Assembly (NCBI RefSeq): GCF_042651065.1
Contig: NZ_JBHSCH010000010.1
Span: 1-64,000, forward strand
Reading direction: 5' to 3'
DNA from: Pseudoroseomonas aestuarii
GTDB lineage: Bacteria > Pseudomonadota > Alphaproteobacteria > Acetobacterales > Acetobacteraceae
DNA: 64,000 nt
A program made the position numbers and the translations under genes. The notes beneath the pieces were generated by a model that worked only from the letters and a program-made list of their open reading frames with translations, had not been told where the DNA came from and did no database searches. The first letter of the stretch is position 1. Each line of letters starts with the position of its first letter. This document shows, piece after piece, positions 54,584-62,889 of the stretch.

Positions 54584-55699
54584 CTACCGTGCGGCCAGCC
54601 GAGCCGGTGCCACCTCCGCCGTGACCCTCGCCCCCGGCCGCGCCAGATGCTGCCCGGCGACGATCACCCGGTCCTCGGGCGAGAGGCCCTGGCGCACCAC
54701 GCGCAGCCCGTCCACCACCGGCCCCAGCGTCACCGGCCGCGCCTGCACCGTGCCGTCCTGCGCCACGGTCAGCACCATGCGGCTGGCCTGGTCGGCGGCG
54801 ATGGCGGCATCCGGGATCAGCAGCACCTCGCCCTCGCCGGCGCGCAGCCGCAGCCGGGCGAACAGGCCGGGCGCCAGCAGCAGGTCCGCGTTGGCGAGCT
54901 GGGCGCGGGCGCGCAGCGTGCCGGAGCGGCCTTCCAGCGCGCTGTCGATGAAGTCGAGCCTGCCTTCGCGCGCCCAGCCCGTCTCGTCGGCCAGCCGCAG
55001 CTGCACGGCGGGGCTGGCGCCCGGGCGCGTGACGCCCTGGCGCGCCAGCCGCAGGTAGTCGGCCTCGCTCATGTCGAACACGGCGTAGATGGGGTCGAGC
55101 GTCAGGATGGTGGTCAGCAGCGTGCCGCCGGCCTGCACGAGGTTGCCGGCATCCACGCGGCGGTCGGAGGCGCGGCCGGGCTGGGGGGCGCGCACCTCCG
55201 TCCAGCTCAGTTCCAGCTCGGCCTGCCGCAGCTGCGCCTGGGCGGCGGCGAGCTGCCCCTCGGCCTCGCGCTGGGCGGCGCGGCGGGTGTCGAGCTGCGC
55301 CTGCGGGGCGATGCGGTCGCGCACCAGCGGCGCCGTGCGGTCGATGTCCTGCCGCGCCAGGTCGAGCTTGGCCTGGGCGCGGGCGATCTCGGCCCGCGCC
55401 GCCTCGACGGCGATGGCGAAGGGCCGCTGGTCGATGGTGAACAGCAGGTCCCCCTCGCGGACGACCTGCCCGTCGCGGAAATGCACCTTCTGCACCTGGC
55501 CCGAGATGCGCGGGCGCAGCTCGACGCGGGCCGAGGGCTCGAGCCGGGCGATGTGCTCGTCCCATTCGGTGACCTGGCGGCGGAGCGGCTCGGCGACGGT
55601 GACAGCGGGCGGGGCGGGCTGGGCGGCGGCCGCCAGCGGCAGGGCAAGCGCCAGAAGGCCCAGAGCCAGGGGATTGATCTTGCGGAAGGGGGAGGGCAT
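54584..55699 (-). CDS. RND efflux periplasmic adaptor (membrane fusion protein, MexE-like)
   Basis: A protein of 371 residues with a signal peptide (PLALGLLALALPLAAAAQP). It has the lipoyl-type halves (VELRPRISGQVQKVHFRDGQVVREGDLLFTID and LSWTEVRAPQPGRASDRRVDAGNLVQAGGTLLTTI), a helical hairpin between them (AEIARAQAKLDLARQDIDRTAPLV) and the beta-barrel region with LLAPGLFARLRL. It bridges the pump to the outer membrane. It is divergent from the TetR gene and under its probable operator. Confidence 0.95.
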   Translation of the reverse strand: MPSPFRKINPLALGLLALALPLAAAAQPAPPAVTVAEPLRRQVTEWDEHIARLEPSARVELRPRISGQVQKVHFRDGQVVREGDLLFTIDQRPFAIAVEAARAEIARAQAKLDLARQDIDRTAPLVRDRIAPQAQLDTRRAAQREAEGQLAAAQAQLRQAELELSWTEVRAPQPGRASDRRVDAGNLVQAGGTLLTTILTLDPIYAVFDMSEADYLRLARQGVTRPGASPAVQLRLADETGWAREGRLDFIDSALEGRSGTLRARAQLANADLLLAPGLFARLRLRAGEGEVLLIPDAAIAADQASRMVLTVAQDGTVQARPVTLGPVVDGLRVVRQGLSPEDRVIVAGQHLARPGARVTAEVAPARLAAR

Positions 55700-55720
55700 C
55701 GCCTATCTCCTGGGTCGGGT

Positions 55721-55765
55721 GATACCGACCGGTTCGTCACGTATTGATACGAACCGGTCAGTATC
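55721..55765. promoter_or_regulatory. long inverted-repeat operator between the efflux operon and tetR
   Basis: Two 17-base arms, GATACCGACCGGTTCGT (55721-55737) and ACGAACCGGTCAGTATC (55749-55765), are inverted repeats with 16 of 17 positions matching, separated by 11 bases. Each arm contains its own small palindrome ACCGGT. It lies 22 bases from the adaptor start and 80 bases from the TetR start. This is a typical TetR-type operator for a divergent regulator and pump. Confidence 0.85.
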
Positions 55766-55844
55766 ATTGCAAGGGGGCATGCAAAGATGCTTTGCCCCGG
55801 GCGTTCTTCCCTCCGGTGGTGGGAATGGCGGCAAGGAGGTATCG

Positions 55845-56468
55845 GTGAGCGATTCGGCGACGACCAAGACCTGCGGTCTGCGCGATCCGCGCCCGGCGGC
55901 GAAGCGCGTGCTGGAGGCGGCGAAGGACCTGTTCTACCGGCAGGGAATCCGCGCCACGGGGGTGGAGGAGGTGTGCCGCGTCGCCGGCACCACCAAGATG
56001 AGCCTCTACCGCGCCTTCCCCTCGAAGGACGCGCTGGTCGAGGCGATCCTGCACGAGGATTGCGCCGCCGAGGAGCTGTGGTACGGCCCCGTGCTGCGCG
56101 GCGAGATGCCGGCGCCGGAGCGGCCGATGGCCTTCCTGCGCGCCGCCGCCGCCGCCCTGCGCAGCCCGGGCTTCCGCGGCTGCCCGATGGCGCTGGCGAT
56201 CGTCGAGTTCCCCGATGCCTGCCACCCCGCCCGCAAGGTGGCCGACGCCCGCAAGCACACCATGCGCCAGCTGCTGCGCGATCTCTGCGCCGGGGCCGGT
56301 GCCGCCGACCCGGCGGCGCTGGGGGATTCCATGCTGCTGCTGGTGGAGGGCGCCTTCGCCGCCGTTCCCTATCTGGGTGGCGAGGCGGCGGCACGGGCGC
56401 TGGAGCAGACGGGCGAGACGGTGCTGGCGGCCGGGCTGCCACAGGCGGCGGCCGCAGCGTCGGGCTGA
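55845..56468 (+). CDS. TetR-family transcriptional regulator of the efflux pump
   Basis: A regulator of 207 residues. The N-terminal helix-turn-helix region reads RVLEAAKDLFYRQGIRATGVEEVCRVAGTTKMSLYRAFPSKDALVEAIL, a classical TetR pattern. The C-terminal ligand domain is of the TetR_C type with GFRGCPMALAIVEFPD. The GTG start has a strong AAGGAGGT site 5 bases upstream, which decides it against the much longer open frame. It should repress the divergent RND operon and itself through the 55721-55765 operator. Confidence 0.93.
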   Translation: MSDSATTKTCGLRDPRPAAKRVLEAAKDLFYRQGIRATGVEEVCRVAGTTKMSLYRAFPSKDALVEAILHEDCAAEELWYGPVLRGEMPAPERPMAFLRAAAAALRSPGFRGCPMALAIVEFPDACHPARKVADARKHTMRQLLRDLCAGAGAADPAALGDSMLLLVEGAFAAVPYLGGEAAARALEQTGETVLAAGLPQAAAAASG

Positions 56469-56522
56469 GCGGGTCCGCCTCGCCACGCCCCTACGGCCCC
56501 GGCGCGGCTGGCCGGCCTGTCC

Positions 56523-57503
56523 TCAGTCGAGGGTGATGCCGAGGTCGCGGATCAGCGGCACCCAGCTGTCCCGCTCGGCGGCCCAGAGGGCGCGGAACGC
56601 CGCCGCGTCGCCCGGCAGCGGCTCCAGCCCGATGCCGCGCAGCCGGCTCTGCACCGCCTCCTCGCGCAGCGCGGCATCCAGCGCGGCGGCCAGGCGCTCC
56701 ACCACCGCATCCGGCGTGCGCGCCGGCACCACCATCCCCTGCCAGGCGGCGGCCTGGAAGCCGCGCAGCCCGAGCGCCTCGGCCACGGTGGGCACGCCCG
56801 GCAGGTCCGGGTGCCGCTCCGCGCCGCACACGGCCAGCGGCCGGGCGCCCTTGCCGCGCAGGAAGTCGCCGCCGGAGGGAAGATCCAGGATCGAGGCCTC
56901 GAAGCGCCCGGCCAGCAGGTCGTTCATGGCCGGGGCGAGCCCACGATAGGGGATGTGCGTCAGCGTGATGCCGGTCTCCCGGGCCAGCCGGGCCATGGTC
57001 AGGTGGTGCGGCGAGCCGATGCCGGGTGAGCCGTAGTCGATGCCGCCCGGGTCGCGCCGTGCCGCCTCGACCAGCGCGGGGGCATCGCGCAGGCGGCTGT
57101 CCTGCTTCACCGCCAGCACCAGGGGGAAGCGCGCCATCAGCCCGACAGGGCGGAAATCCTTTTCCGGGTCGTAGGGCAGGCGGCTGAACAGGGCGGGGTT
57201 GAAGACCAGCGTGCCATTGTCGGCGCTGAACAGGGTCAAGCCGTCCGGCGCCGCCTTGGCCGCGGCATCGGCCCCGATATTGGTGGCGGCGCCGGGCCGG
57301 TTGTCGATCACCACGGGCTGGCCGAGCGCGCGGGAGAGGGCGGCGCCCAGCACCCGGGCCAGCGTGTCCGTGCCGCCGCCGGCGGGGTAGGCGACGATCC
57401 ACCGCAGCGGCGCCGCCGGCCAGGCGGGCTGCGCGCCGGCAGCGCGGGCGAAGGGCAGCAGGCCGAGGGAAAGGCCCAGGCGGCGGCGGGTGAGCGAAGG
57501 CAT
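56523..57503 (-). CDS. Bug-family (tripartite tricarboxylate) substrate-binding protein
   Basis: A periplasmic Bug/TctC-like protein of 326 residues with a twin-arginine-like signal (TRRRLGLSLGLLPFARAAGAQ). Family features are LRWIVAYPAGGGTDTLARVL, VVIDNRPGAATNIGADAAAKAAPDGLTLF, GGIDYGSPGIGSPHHLTMARLA and THIPYRGLAPAMNDLLAG. It lies 33 bases after fahA on the same strand, so it is probably the last gene of the homogentisate operon. A link to uptake of an aromatic acid or a related carboxylate is possible. Confidence 0.92.
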   Translation of the reverse strand: MPSLTRRRLGLSLGLLPFARAAGAQPAWPAAPLRWIVAYPAGGGTDTLARVLGAALSRALGQPVVIDNRPGAATNIGADAAAKAAPDGLTLFSADNGTLVFNPALFSRLPYDPEKDFRPVGLMARFPLVLAVKQDSRLRDAPALVEAARRDPGGIDYGSPGIGSPHHLTMARLARETGITLTHIPYRGLAPAMNDLLAGRFEASILDLPSGGDFLRGKGARPLAVCGAERHPDLPGVPTVAEALGLRGFQAAAWQGMVVPARTPDAVVERLAAALDAALREEAVQSRLRGIGLEPLPGDAAAFRALWAAERDSWVPLIRDLGITLD

Positions 57504-57536
57504 GGGCGTTTCCTCTGGAATTGTTGCTGCTTGTGG

Positions 57537-58847
57537 TCAGGCGGGCAGGATGCGGGCGCGGCACTCCCCGAAGCCGATCGGCGCGGCGCCGGCGCGGCAG
57601 GCACGGGCCCGCAGGATGATCTCGTCGCCATCCTCCAGGAAGCGGCGCGTCTCGCCGCCGGGCAGCGCCACCGGAACCCGCCCGCCCTGCGTGCTCTCCA
57701 GCAGGCTGCCGAGGCCCTCCGCCTCCGGCGCTGAGAGGGTGCCGGTGCCGAGCAGGTCGCCCGGGTTCAGGTTGCAGCCATTGCTGGTGTGGTGCGCCAG
57801 CATCTGCGCCACGGTCCAGTACATGTGCCGGCTGCCGGAGCGGGCGAGGCGGTGCGGCGGCAAGCCCTGCTCCCGCATCCGCGGCGTCAGGATCAGCACC
57901 TCCAGCGCGATGTCGAGGGCGCCGCCCGCCTGGTCCGCCGCATCCAGCAGATGCGGCAGAGGGGCGGGGTCGCCCTCCGGGCGCGGCGGCTGCGACATGC
58001 GGAACGGCGCCAGCGCCTCCGGCGTCACCACCCAGGCGGAGATGGTGGTGCCGAAGCTCTTCGCCAGGAAGGGGCCGAGCGGCTGGTACTCCCAGGCCTG
58101 GATGTCGCGCGCCGACCAGTCGTTCAGCAGGCAGAAGCCGGCAATGTGGGCGCCGGCCCCGGAGACCGGCACCGGCGCGCCAAGCTCGTTGCCGGGGCCG
58201 ACCCAGACGCCGAGCTCCAGCTCGTAGTCCAGCCGCTCGCATGGGGCGAAGCGGGGCGCGGCGGCGTCGGGCGCCTTCAGCTGGCCGCGCGGCCGCCGCA
58301 CATCGGTGCCGGAGACGCGCACGGAGGAGGCGCGGCCGTGATAGCCGATCGGCACGTGGCGGTAGTTCGGCAGCAGCGGATTGTCCGGCCGGAAGACGCG
58401 CCCGACATTGGTGGCGTGGTGGATGCCGACATAGAAATCCGTGTAGTCGCCGATGCGCGCCGGCAGGTGCAGGGTGCAGTCCGCGGCATCGTGCAGGCAG
58501 GACGCGGCGCGGGGCTGGTCGGCGCTGCCGGCGGCGAGGATCGCCGAGAGCCGCTGGCGCAGCGCCCGGCGCGGGCCGGCGCCGAGGGCGAGGAAGCCGT
58601 TCAGCGGCGCCGGGGCGGCGGCCCCGGCGGCGTCGCGCAGGGCGCCCTCGAACAGCCCGGCGCGCAGCGCGGCCGCGAGGTCCAGGATATGGCCGCCGAT
58701 GGCGACGCCGCCGCGCGGCGCCGCCTCCCCCGGCGGCGCGAAGACGCCGAAGGGGAGGTTCTGGATCGGGAAATCGGCATGGCCGTCGGCGCCCGGCACC
58801 CAGCTGCGCAGCGCCGGGTCGTGCGTGGCATCGAGCGTCGCCGTCAC
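57537..58847 (-). CDS. fahA: fumarylacetoacetase
   Basis: An enzyme of 436 residues splitting fumarylacetoacetate into fumarate and acetoacetate, the last step of tyrosine catabolism. Typical stretches are FPIQNLPFGVF at the N-terminus, DYTDFYVGIHHATNVGRVFRP, PIGYHGRASSV, YELELGVWVGPGN, LLNDWSARDIQAWEYQPLGPFLAKSFGTTISAWVV and NGCNLNPGDLLGTGT. The GTG start overlaps the hmgA stop (GTGA). Length is normal for the family. Confidence 0.96.
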   Translation of the reverse strand: MTATLDATHDPALRSWVPGADGHADFPIQNLPFGVFAPPGEAAPRGGVAIGGHILDLAAALRAGLFEGALRDAAGAAAPAPLNGFLALGAGPRRALRQRLSAILAAGSADQPRAASCLHDAADCTLHLPARIGDYTDFYVGIHHATNVGRVFRPDNPLLPNYRHVPIGYHGRASSVRVSGTDVRRPRGQLKAPDAAAPRFAPCERLDYELELGVWVGPGNELGAPVPVSGAGAHIAGFCLLNDWSARDIQAWEYQPLGPFLAKSFGTTISAWVVTPEALAPFRMSQPPRPEGDPAPLPHLLDAADQAGGALDIALEVLILTPRMREQGLPPHRLARSGSRHMYWTVAQMLAHHTSNGCNLNPGDLLGTGTLSAPEAEGLGSLLESTQGGRVPVALPGGETRRFLEDGDEIILRARACRAGAAPIGFGECRARILPA

Positions 58848-60199
58848 GGGCGGGCCGGGTCGAAATGCCGGCGCAGCGCCTGGCCGTATCCGGCATAGTC
58901 CTGCTGGAACTGTGGCGCCTCGGCGGCGTAGCGGGTGACGCGCTGCGGGAAGCGCGTCTCGAACATGAAGGCCAGCGTGCCCTCCAGCTTGTGCGGCTTC
59001 AGCGCCACGCTGCTGGCGCCCTCGAAGGCGGCCATGTCGGGCCCGTGCGGCAGCATGGTGTTGTGCAGCGAGAAGCCGCCGGGGACGAAGCCGCCGCCGG
59101 TCTTGGCGTCGTAGACGCCGTGGATCAGGCCCATGAACTCGCTCATGACGTTCATGTGGTACCAGGGCGGGCGGAAGGTGTCCTCGGCCACCAGCCAGCG
59201 GTCGGGGAAGATGACGAAGTCGATGTTGGCGGTGCCCGGCGTCTCGGAGGGCGCGGTCAGCACGGTGAAGATCGACGGGTCCGCATGGTCGAACAGCACC
59301 GGCCCCACGGGCGAGTAGCGGCGCAGATCGTATTTGTAGGGCGCGTAGTTGCCGTGCCACGCCACCACGTCGAGCGGCGACTGGCCGATCGGCGCGCGCC
59401 AGAACCGGCCGCCCCACTTCACCGTCAGGGTGGAGGGCACCTCGCGGTCCTCATAGGCGGCGACGGGGGTGAGGAAGTCGCGGGGGTTGGCCAGGCAGTT
59501 GGCGCCGATCGGGCCGCGCTCGGGCAGGGTGAAGGCGCCGCCATAGTTCTCGCAGAGATAGCCGCGCGCCGGCTGCTCCCCCGGCAGTTCCACCCGCAGC
59601 TTCACGCCGCGCGGGATGACGGCGATCTCGCCCGGCGCGATGTCGATGATGCCGAACTCCGTCCACAGCCGCAGCGCGCCCTGCTGCGGCACGAACAGCA
59701 TCTCGGCGTCGGCGTTGTAGAAATACTCGTCCCGCATGGAGCGGGTGGCGAGATAGATGTGGGAGGCCATGCCGCATTGCGTCGCCGCGTCGCCCGCCGT
59801 GGTGATGGTGCGCACGCCTTCCAGGAAGGAGAGGCGCTCCGCCGGCAGCGGGATCGGGTCCCAGCGCAGCGGCGCCAGGGGCAGCTCGGTCTCGGCGCAG
59901 GGCGCGGTGCGCCACAGCCCCGCCTCGGCCGGTGCGAAGCGCCCCCAATGCGCCACGGTGGGGCGGATGCGGTAGAGCCAGGAGCGCTCGTTGCTGGCGC
60001 GCGGCGCCGTGAAGGGCGAGCCGCTGAGCTGCTCGGCATAGAGGCCATAGGCGCAGCGCTGCGGCGAGTTGCGGCCGATGGGCAGGGCGCCGGGCAGCGC
60101 CTCCGTCTCAAAGCCGTTGCCGAAGCCGGAGAGATAGGCGGTGCCGGCGCCGGCCGCAGCCTGGCCGGCCGCGCTGCCGGGGCGCGTGGACTGGTTCAT
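58844..60199 (-). CDS. hmgA: homogentisate 1,2-dioxygenase
   Basis: A ring-cleaving dioxygenase of 451 residues converting homogentisate to maleylacetoacetate with Fe(II) and O2. It has YLSGFGNGFETEALPGALP, QRCAYGLYAEQLSGSPFTAPR, RGYLCENYGGAFTLPERGPIGAN, DVVAWHGNYAPYKYDL and the iron-binding part FRPPWYHMNVMSEFMGLIHG followed by MLPHGPD. It is coupled to fahA by GTGA overlap. The gene for maleylacetoacetate isomerase (maiA) is not in the window. Confidence 0.97.
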   Translation of the reverse strand: MNQSTRPGSAAGQAAAGAGTAYLSGFGNGFETEALPGALPIGRNSPQRCAYGLYAEQLSGSPFTAPRASNERSWLYRIRPTVAHWGRFAPAEAGLWRTAPCAETELPLAPLRWDPIPLPAERLSFLEGVRTITTAGDAATQCGMASHIYLATRSMRDEYFYNADAEMLFVPQQGALRLWTEFGIIDIAPGEIAVIPRGVKLRVELPGEQPARGYLCENYGGAFTLPERGPIGANCLANPRDFLTPVAAYEDREVPSTLTVKWGGRFWRAPIGQSPLDVVAWHGNYAPYKYDLRRYSPVGPVLFDHADPSIFTVLTAPSETPGTANIDFVIFPDRWLVAEDTFRPPWYHMNVMSEFMGLIHGVYDAKTGGGFVPGGFSLHNTMLPHGPDMAAFEGASSVALKPHKLEGTLAFMFETRFPQRVTRYAAEAPQFQQDYAGYGQALRRHFDPARP

Positions 60200-60406
60200 G
60201 GTCGTTCCTCCTGCCTCCGGGGTCTTCCGCCTGCCGGGGCGCCTCGCCGTACCGGCCCGCCGGCCCGGGGAAGACGGCGCCGGGAAGACCCTATGGCGTC
60301 ACGGATGCGATGGAAAGCCGGGCGATGAGCCCGGCCAGGGCCTGCCGGAGCGGCGCTGGAAGCCGCAGGCGCTGCGCGCGGATGCTCCGCCGCCCGCCAC
60401 GGCGCC

Positions 60407-61540
60407 TCATTTCGCCGCCGCCGGCTCCCGCGCCGCGCCGATCACGCCGCGGCGGATCTGGTCCTCCTCGATGCTTTCGAAGAGCGCGCGGAAATTGCCC
60501 TCGCCGAAGCCGTCATCGCCCTTGCGCTCGATGAACTCGAAGAACACCGGCCCGATGACGTTGCCGGAGAAGATCTGCAGCAGCAGGCGGGCCTTCCTGT
60601 GCTCCACCACCCCCTCGCCATCGACGAGGATGCCGTTCCGCTTCAGCCGCGCGATGTCCTCGCCATGGCCGGGCAGGCGCGCATCCACGCGCTCGTAATA
60701 GGTGTCGGGCGGCGCGGGCATGAAGGCGAGGCCGGCGGCGCGCAGCCCCTCGATCGTGCCGTAGATGTCGCTGCAGCCGCAGGCGATGTGCTGGATGCCC
60801 TCGCCCTTGTAGGCGCGCAGATACTCCTCGATCTGGCTCTCCTCGTCCGCGCTCTCGTTCAGCGGGATGCGGATGCGTCCGTCCGGGCTGGTCAGCGCGC
60901 GGGAGAACAGGCCCGTGTACTCGCCCTTGATGTCGAAGTAGCGGATCTGCCGGAAGTTGAAGAGCCTGGCGTAGAACTCGTACCAGACGTCCATCCGGCC
61001 GCGGTGGACGTTGTGGGTCAGGTGGTCGATGTAGAACAGCCCCGCCCCCCGGGGCGCCGGCTCGCGCTCGCCCAGCCATTCGAAGCCGCAATCGTCGTAG
61101 ACCGAGCCGGCCGCGCCGTAGCGGTCGACGAAGTAGAGCAGGCTGCCGCCGATGCCTCGGATCGCCGGGATATCCAGCGCCAGGCCGCCTTCCGCCGGGT
61201 CGGCCGGCGCGGCGCCGAGCGCCAGGGCGCGGCGGTAGGCACGCTGCGCATCCACCACGCGGAAGCCCATGGAGGGCACGCTGGGCCCGTGCGCCGCGGC
61301 GAAGCGCGTGGCCTGGCTGCCCGGCTCCTCGTTCAGCAGGTAGTTGACGTCACCCTGGCGGTACAGCGTGACCGCCCTGTCCCGGTGCCGCGCGACGGGC
61401 GCGAAGCCCATCTGCCGGAACAGCGCGTGCAGCTTCTCCGGTTCGGGATGGGCGTATTCGACGAAGGCGAAGCCGTCCGTGCCCATCGGGTTGTGGTCGT
61501 CGATGGCGGGTGGCGGCGCGTCATGCGGAAAGGGGCCCAT
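60407..61540 (-). CDS. hpd: 4-hydroxyphenylpyruvate dioxygenase
   Basis: A non-haem Fe(II) enzyme of 377 residues making homogentisate from 4-hydroxyphenylpyruvate. The iron ligands are in DHLTHNVHRGRM, GIQHIACGCSD and GPVFFEFIERKG. Other family marks are DGFAFVEYAHPEP, WYEFYARLFNFRQIRYFDIKG and YYERVDARLPGHGEDIARLKRNGILVDG. I take the internal ATG at 61540; the longer frame covers the promoter. It is upstream of hmgA on the same strand (207 bases apart) and divergent from the Lrp-type regulator. Confidence 0.96.
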   Translation of the reverse strand: MGPFPHDAPPPAIDDHNPMGTDGFAFVEYAHPEPEKLHALFRQMGFAPVARHRDRAVTLYRQGDVNYLLNEEPGSQATRFAAAHGPSVPSMGFRVVDAQRAYRRALALGAAPADPAEGGLALDIPAIRGIGGSLLYFVDRYGAAGSVYDDCGFEWLGEREPAPRGAGLFYIDHLTHNVHRGRMDVWYEFYARLFNFRQIRYFDIKGEYTGLFSRALTSPDGRIRIPLNESADEESQIEEYLRAYKGEGIQHIACGCSDIYGTIEGLRAAGLAFMPAPPDTYYERVDARLPGHGEDIARLKRNGILVDGEGVVEHRKARLLLQIFSGNVIGPVFFEFIERKGDDGFGEGNFRALFESIEEDQIRRGVIGAAREPAAAK

Positions 61541-61553
61541 GGTACGTCTCTCT

Positions 61554-61634
61554 CCTCCGGTGCTTCTCCGGAGGCTAGCGCGGCGCCGGCACATGATGTG
61601 TGCGAAGCCGGCGCCGATGCGCCTTGCGGCGCAT
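61554..61634. promoter_or_regulatory. divergent regulatory region hpd / lrp-type gene
   Basis: This region has three inverted repeats: CCTCCGG / CCGGAGG (61554-61574), GGCGCCGGC / GCCGGCGCC (61582-61615) and a perfect ATGCGCC-TTGC-GGCGCAT (61617-61634), the last 26 bases before the regulator ATG. Such clustered palindromes fit Lrp/AsnC binding and control of hpd, but they could also be simple GC-rich folds. Confidence 0.45.
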
Positions 61635-61659
61635 GGATGGCGCATGGAAAGGTCCTTCC

Positions 61660-62151
61660 ATGCACGGAATTCCCACGCTGGACGGGTTCGACCTGAAGCT
61701 GCTGATGGCGCTGCAGGAGGATGGGCGCCTGACCAACCAGCAGCTGGGGGAGCGGGTCGGGCTTTCCCCCTCGCAATGCTCGCGGCGCCGCTCGGCGCTG
61801 GAGGCGGCGGGGCTGATCGCCGGCTACCACGCCGCGCTGGACGAGGAGGCGCTGGGGCTGCGGGTGCTGGCCTTCATCCAGGTCACGCTGGCCGCGCACA
61901 ATGCGGAGAATTCGCGGCTGTTCCGCATGCTGCTCGAGCGGGTGGAGGAGGTGCAGGAAGCCTACGCCATGACCGGCGACGCCGATTACCTGCTGAAGGC
62001 CATCGTGCCGGACCTGAAGGGCCTCTCCCGCCTCGTCAACGAGACGTTGCTGGCGCATGAGAGCGTCGCCCGGGTGCGCTCCTCCATCGTGCTGGAGCGA
62101 CTGAAGCAGTCGGCGCGGCTGCCGCTGGCGTCCCTCACCCCCCTGGGCTGA
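61660..62151 (+). CDS. Lrp/AsnC-family transcriptional regulator
   Basis: A regulator of 163 residues. The N-terminal HTH reads LDGFDLKLLMALQEDGRLTNQQLGERVGLSPSQCSRRRSALEAAGLI and the C-terminal RAM domain has VLAFIQVTLAAH, EVQEAYAMTGDADYLLKAIV and VARVRSSIVLERLK. I choose the ATG giving the usual start; the longer frame has no family similarity. It is divergent from hpd, and members of this family often act as tyrosine- or phenylalanine-responsive regulators of catabolism (PhhR is unrelated). Control of the hpd-hmgA-fahA genes is inferred. Confidence 0.9.
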   Translation: MHGIPTLDGFDLKLLMALQEDGRLTNQQLGERVGLSPSQCSRRRSALEAAGLIAGYHAALDEEALGLRVLAFIQVTLAAHNAENSRLFRMLLERVEEVQEAYAMTGDADYLLKAIVPDLKGLSRLVNETLLAHESVARVRSSIVLERLKQSARLPLASLTPLG

Positions 62152-62214
62152 GCGGCGCCGCGACGCGCGGGCGGCGGCCCGCGGGCGGGGAGGGGGCGGG
62201 TCGGGGTGCCGGCC

Positions 62215-62889
62215 CTACCGGCCGCTCATCCGGTGCAGCAGGATGCGGCGCGAGCCGGCCTCGACCGTCACCCTCCAGTGGTCCGCCTGCGCCACGCCCA
62301 GGATGTTCGCCGGCCGGTAGGCCACCACATTCACCCCGCCCGCATGGCGGAGGCTGTCGTAGAGGATGCCGTCGGCGGCCGAGGCGCGGACCTCCTCCCC
62401 CAGCACCTGCGAGGCGGCATGGCTGTCGGGGGCATAGATTTCGGCCCGCGCCGCCTGCTCGCCGCGGATGTCGAGATAGGCGCCGGCGAGGTCCGCCGTA
62501 TAGGCGCGGTAGGCACGGCTGAGGGTGGCGGCGCCGGTGGCCACCGCCTCGCGCCGCAGATGGTGCGCCACCTCGGCCGCCGCGGTGGGCAGCGCGGCGG
62601 CGGCATACCAGGCGCCGAGGTCGGGGCCGTTGAACCGCGCGCCGGCGGGCGCGGCGTGCAGGAAGGCGGCCATGACGACGCTCGAATTCGGCCGGCCATA
62701 GACCCACTGGCTGCGCGGCAGGCGCAGGATGCGCTCCTGCACCAGCCGGTCATTGGTCCAGCCGGCCAGTTCCATCACCGCCTGCATGTCGGCGGCGGTG
62801 GCCACCGTGTCGAACAGGCCGATCGGCGGGAAGCGGGACGGGACCAGCCGGTGGGTCGGTGCCGGGGCCGGTGCGTGGCGGTCGCTCAA
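62215..62889 (-). CDS. RES-domain toxin (NAD+-degrading type) of an Xre-RES module
   Basis: A protein of 224 residues of the RES family. The N-terminal HRLVPSRFPPIGLFDTV contains the conserved Arg pair and FPPI, followed by ADMQAVMELAGWTND. The RES Glu/Ser positions are likely in the ERILRLPRSQW region and in the late part (SLRHAGGVNVVAYRPANI). RES toxins degrade NAD+ and stop growth. The start overlaps the stop of the upstream antitoxin gene by an ATGA, the gene order antitoxin then toxin typical of this pair. Confidence 0.85.
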   Translation of the reverse strand: MSDRHAPAPAPTHRLVPSRFPPIGLFDTVATAADMQAVMELAGWTNDRLVQERILRLPRSQWVYGRPNSSVVMAAFLHAAPAGARFNGPDLGAWYAAAALPTAAAEVAHHLRREAVATGAATLSRAYRAYTADLAGAYLDIRGEQAARAEIYAPDSHAASQVLGEEVRASAADGILYDSLRHAGGVNVVAYRPANILGVAQADHWRVTVEAGSRRILLHRMSGR

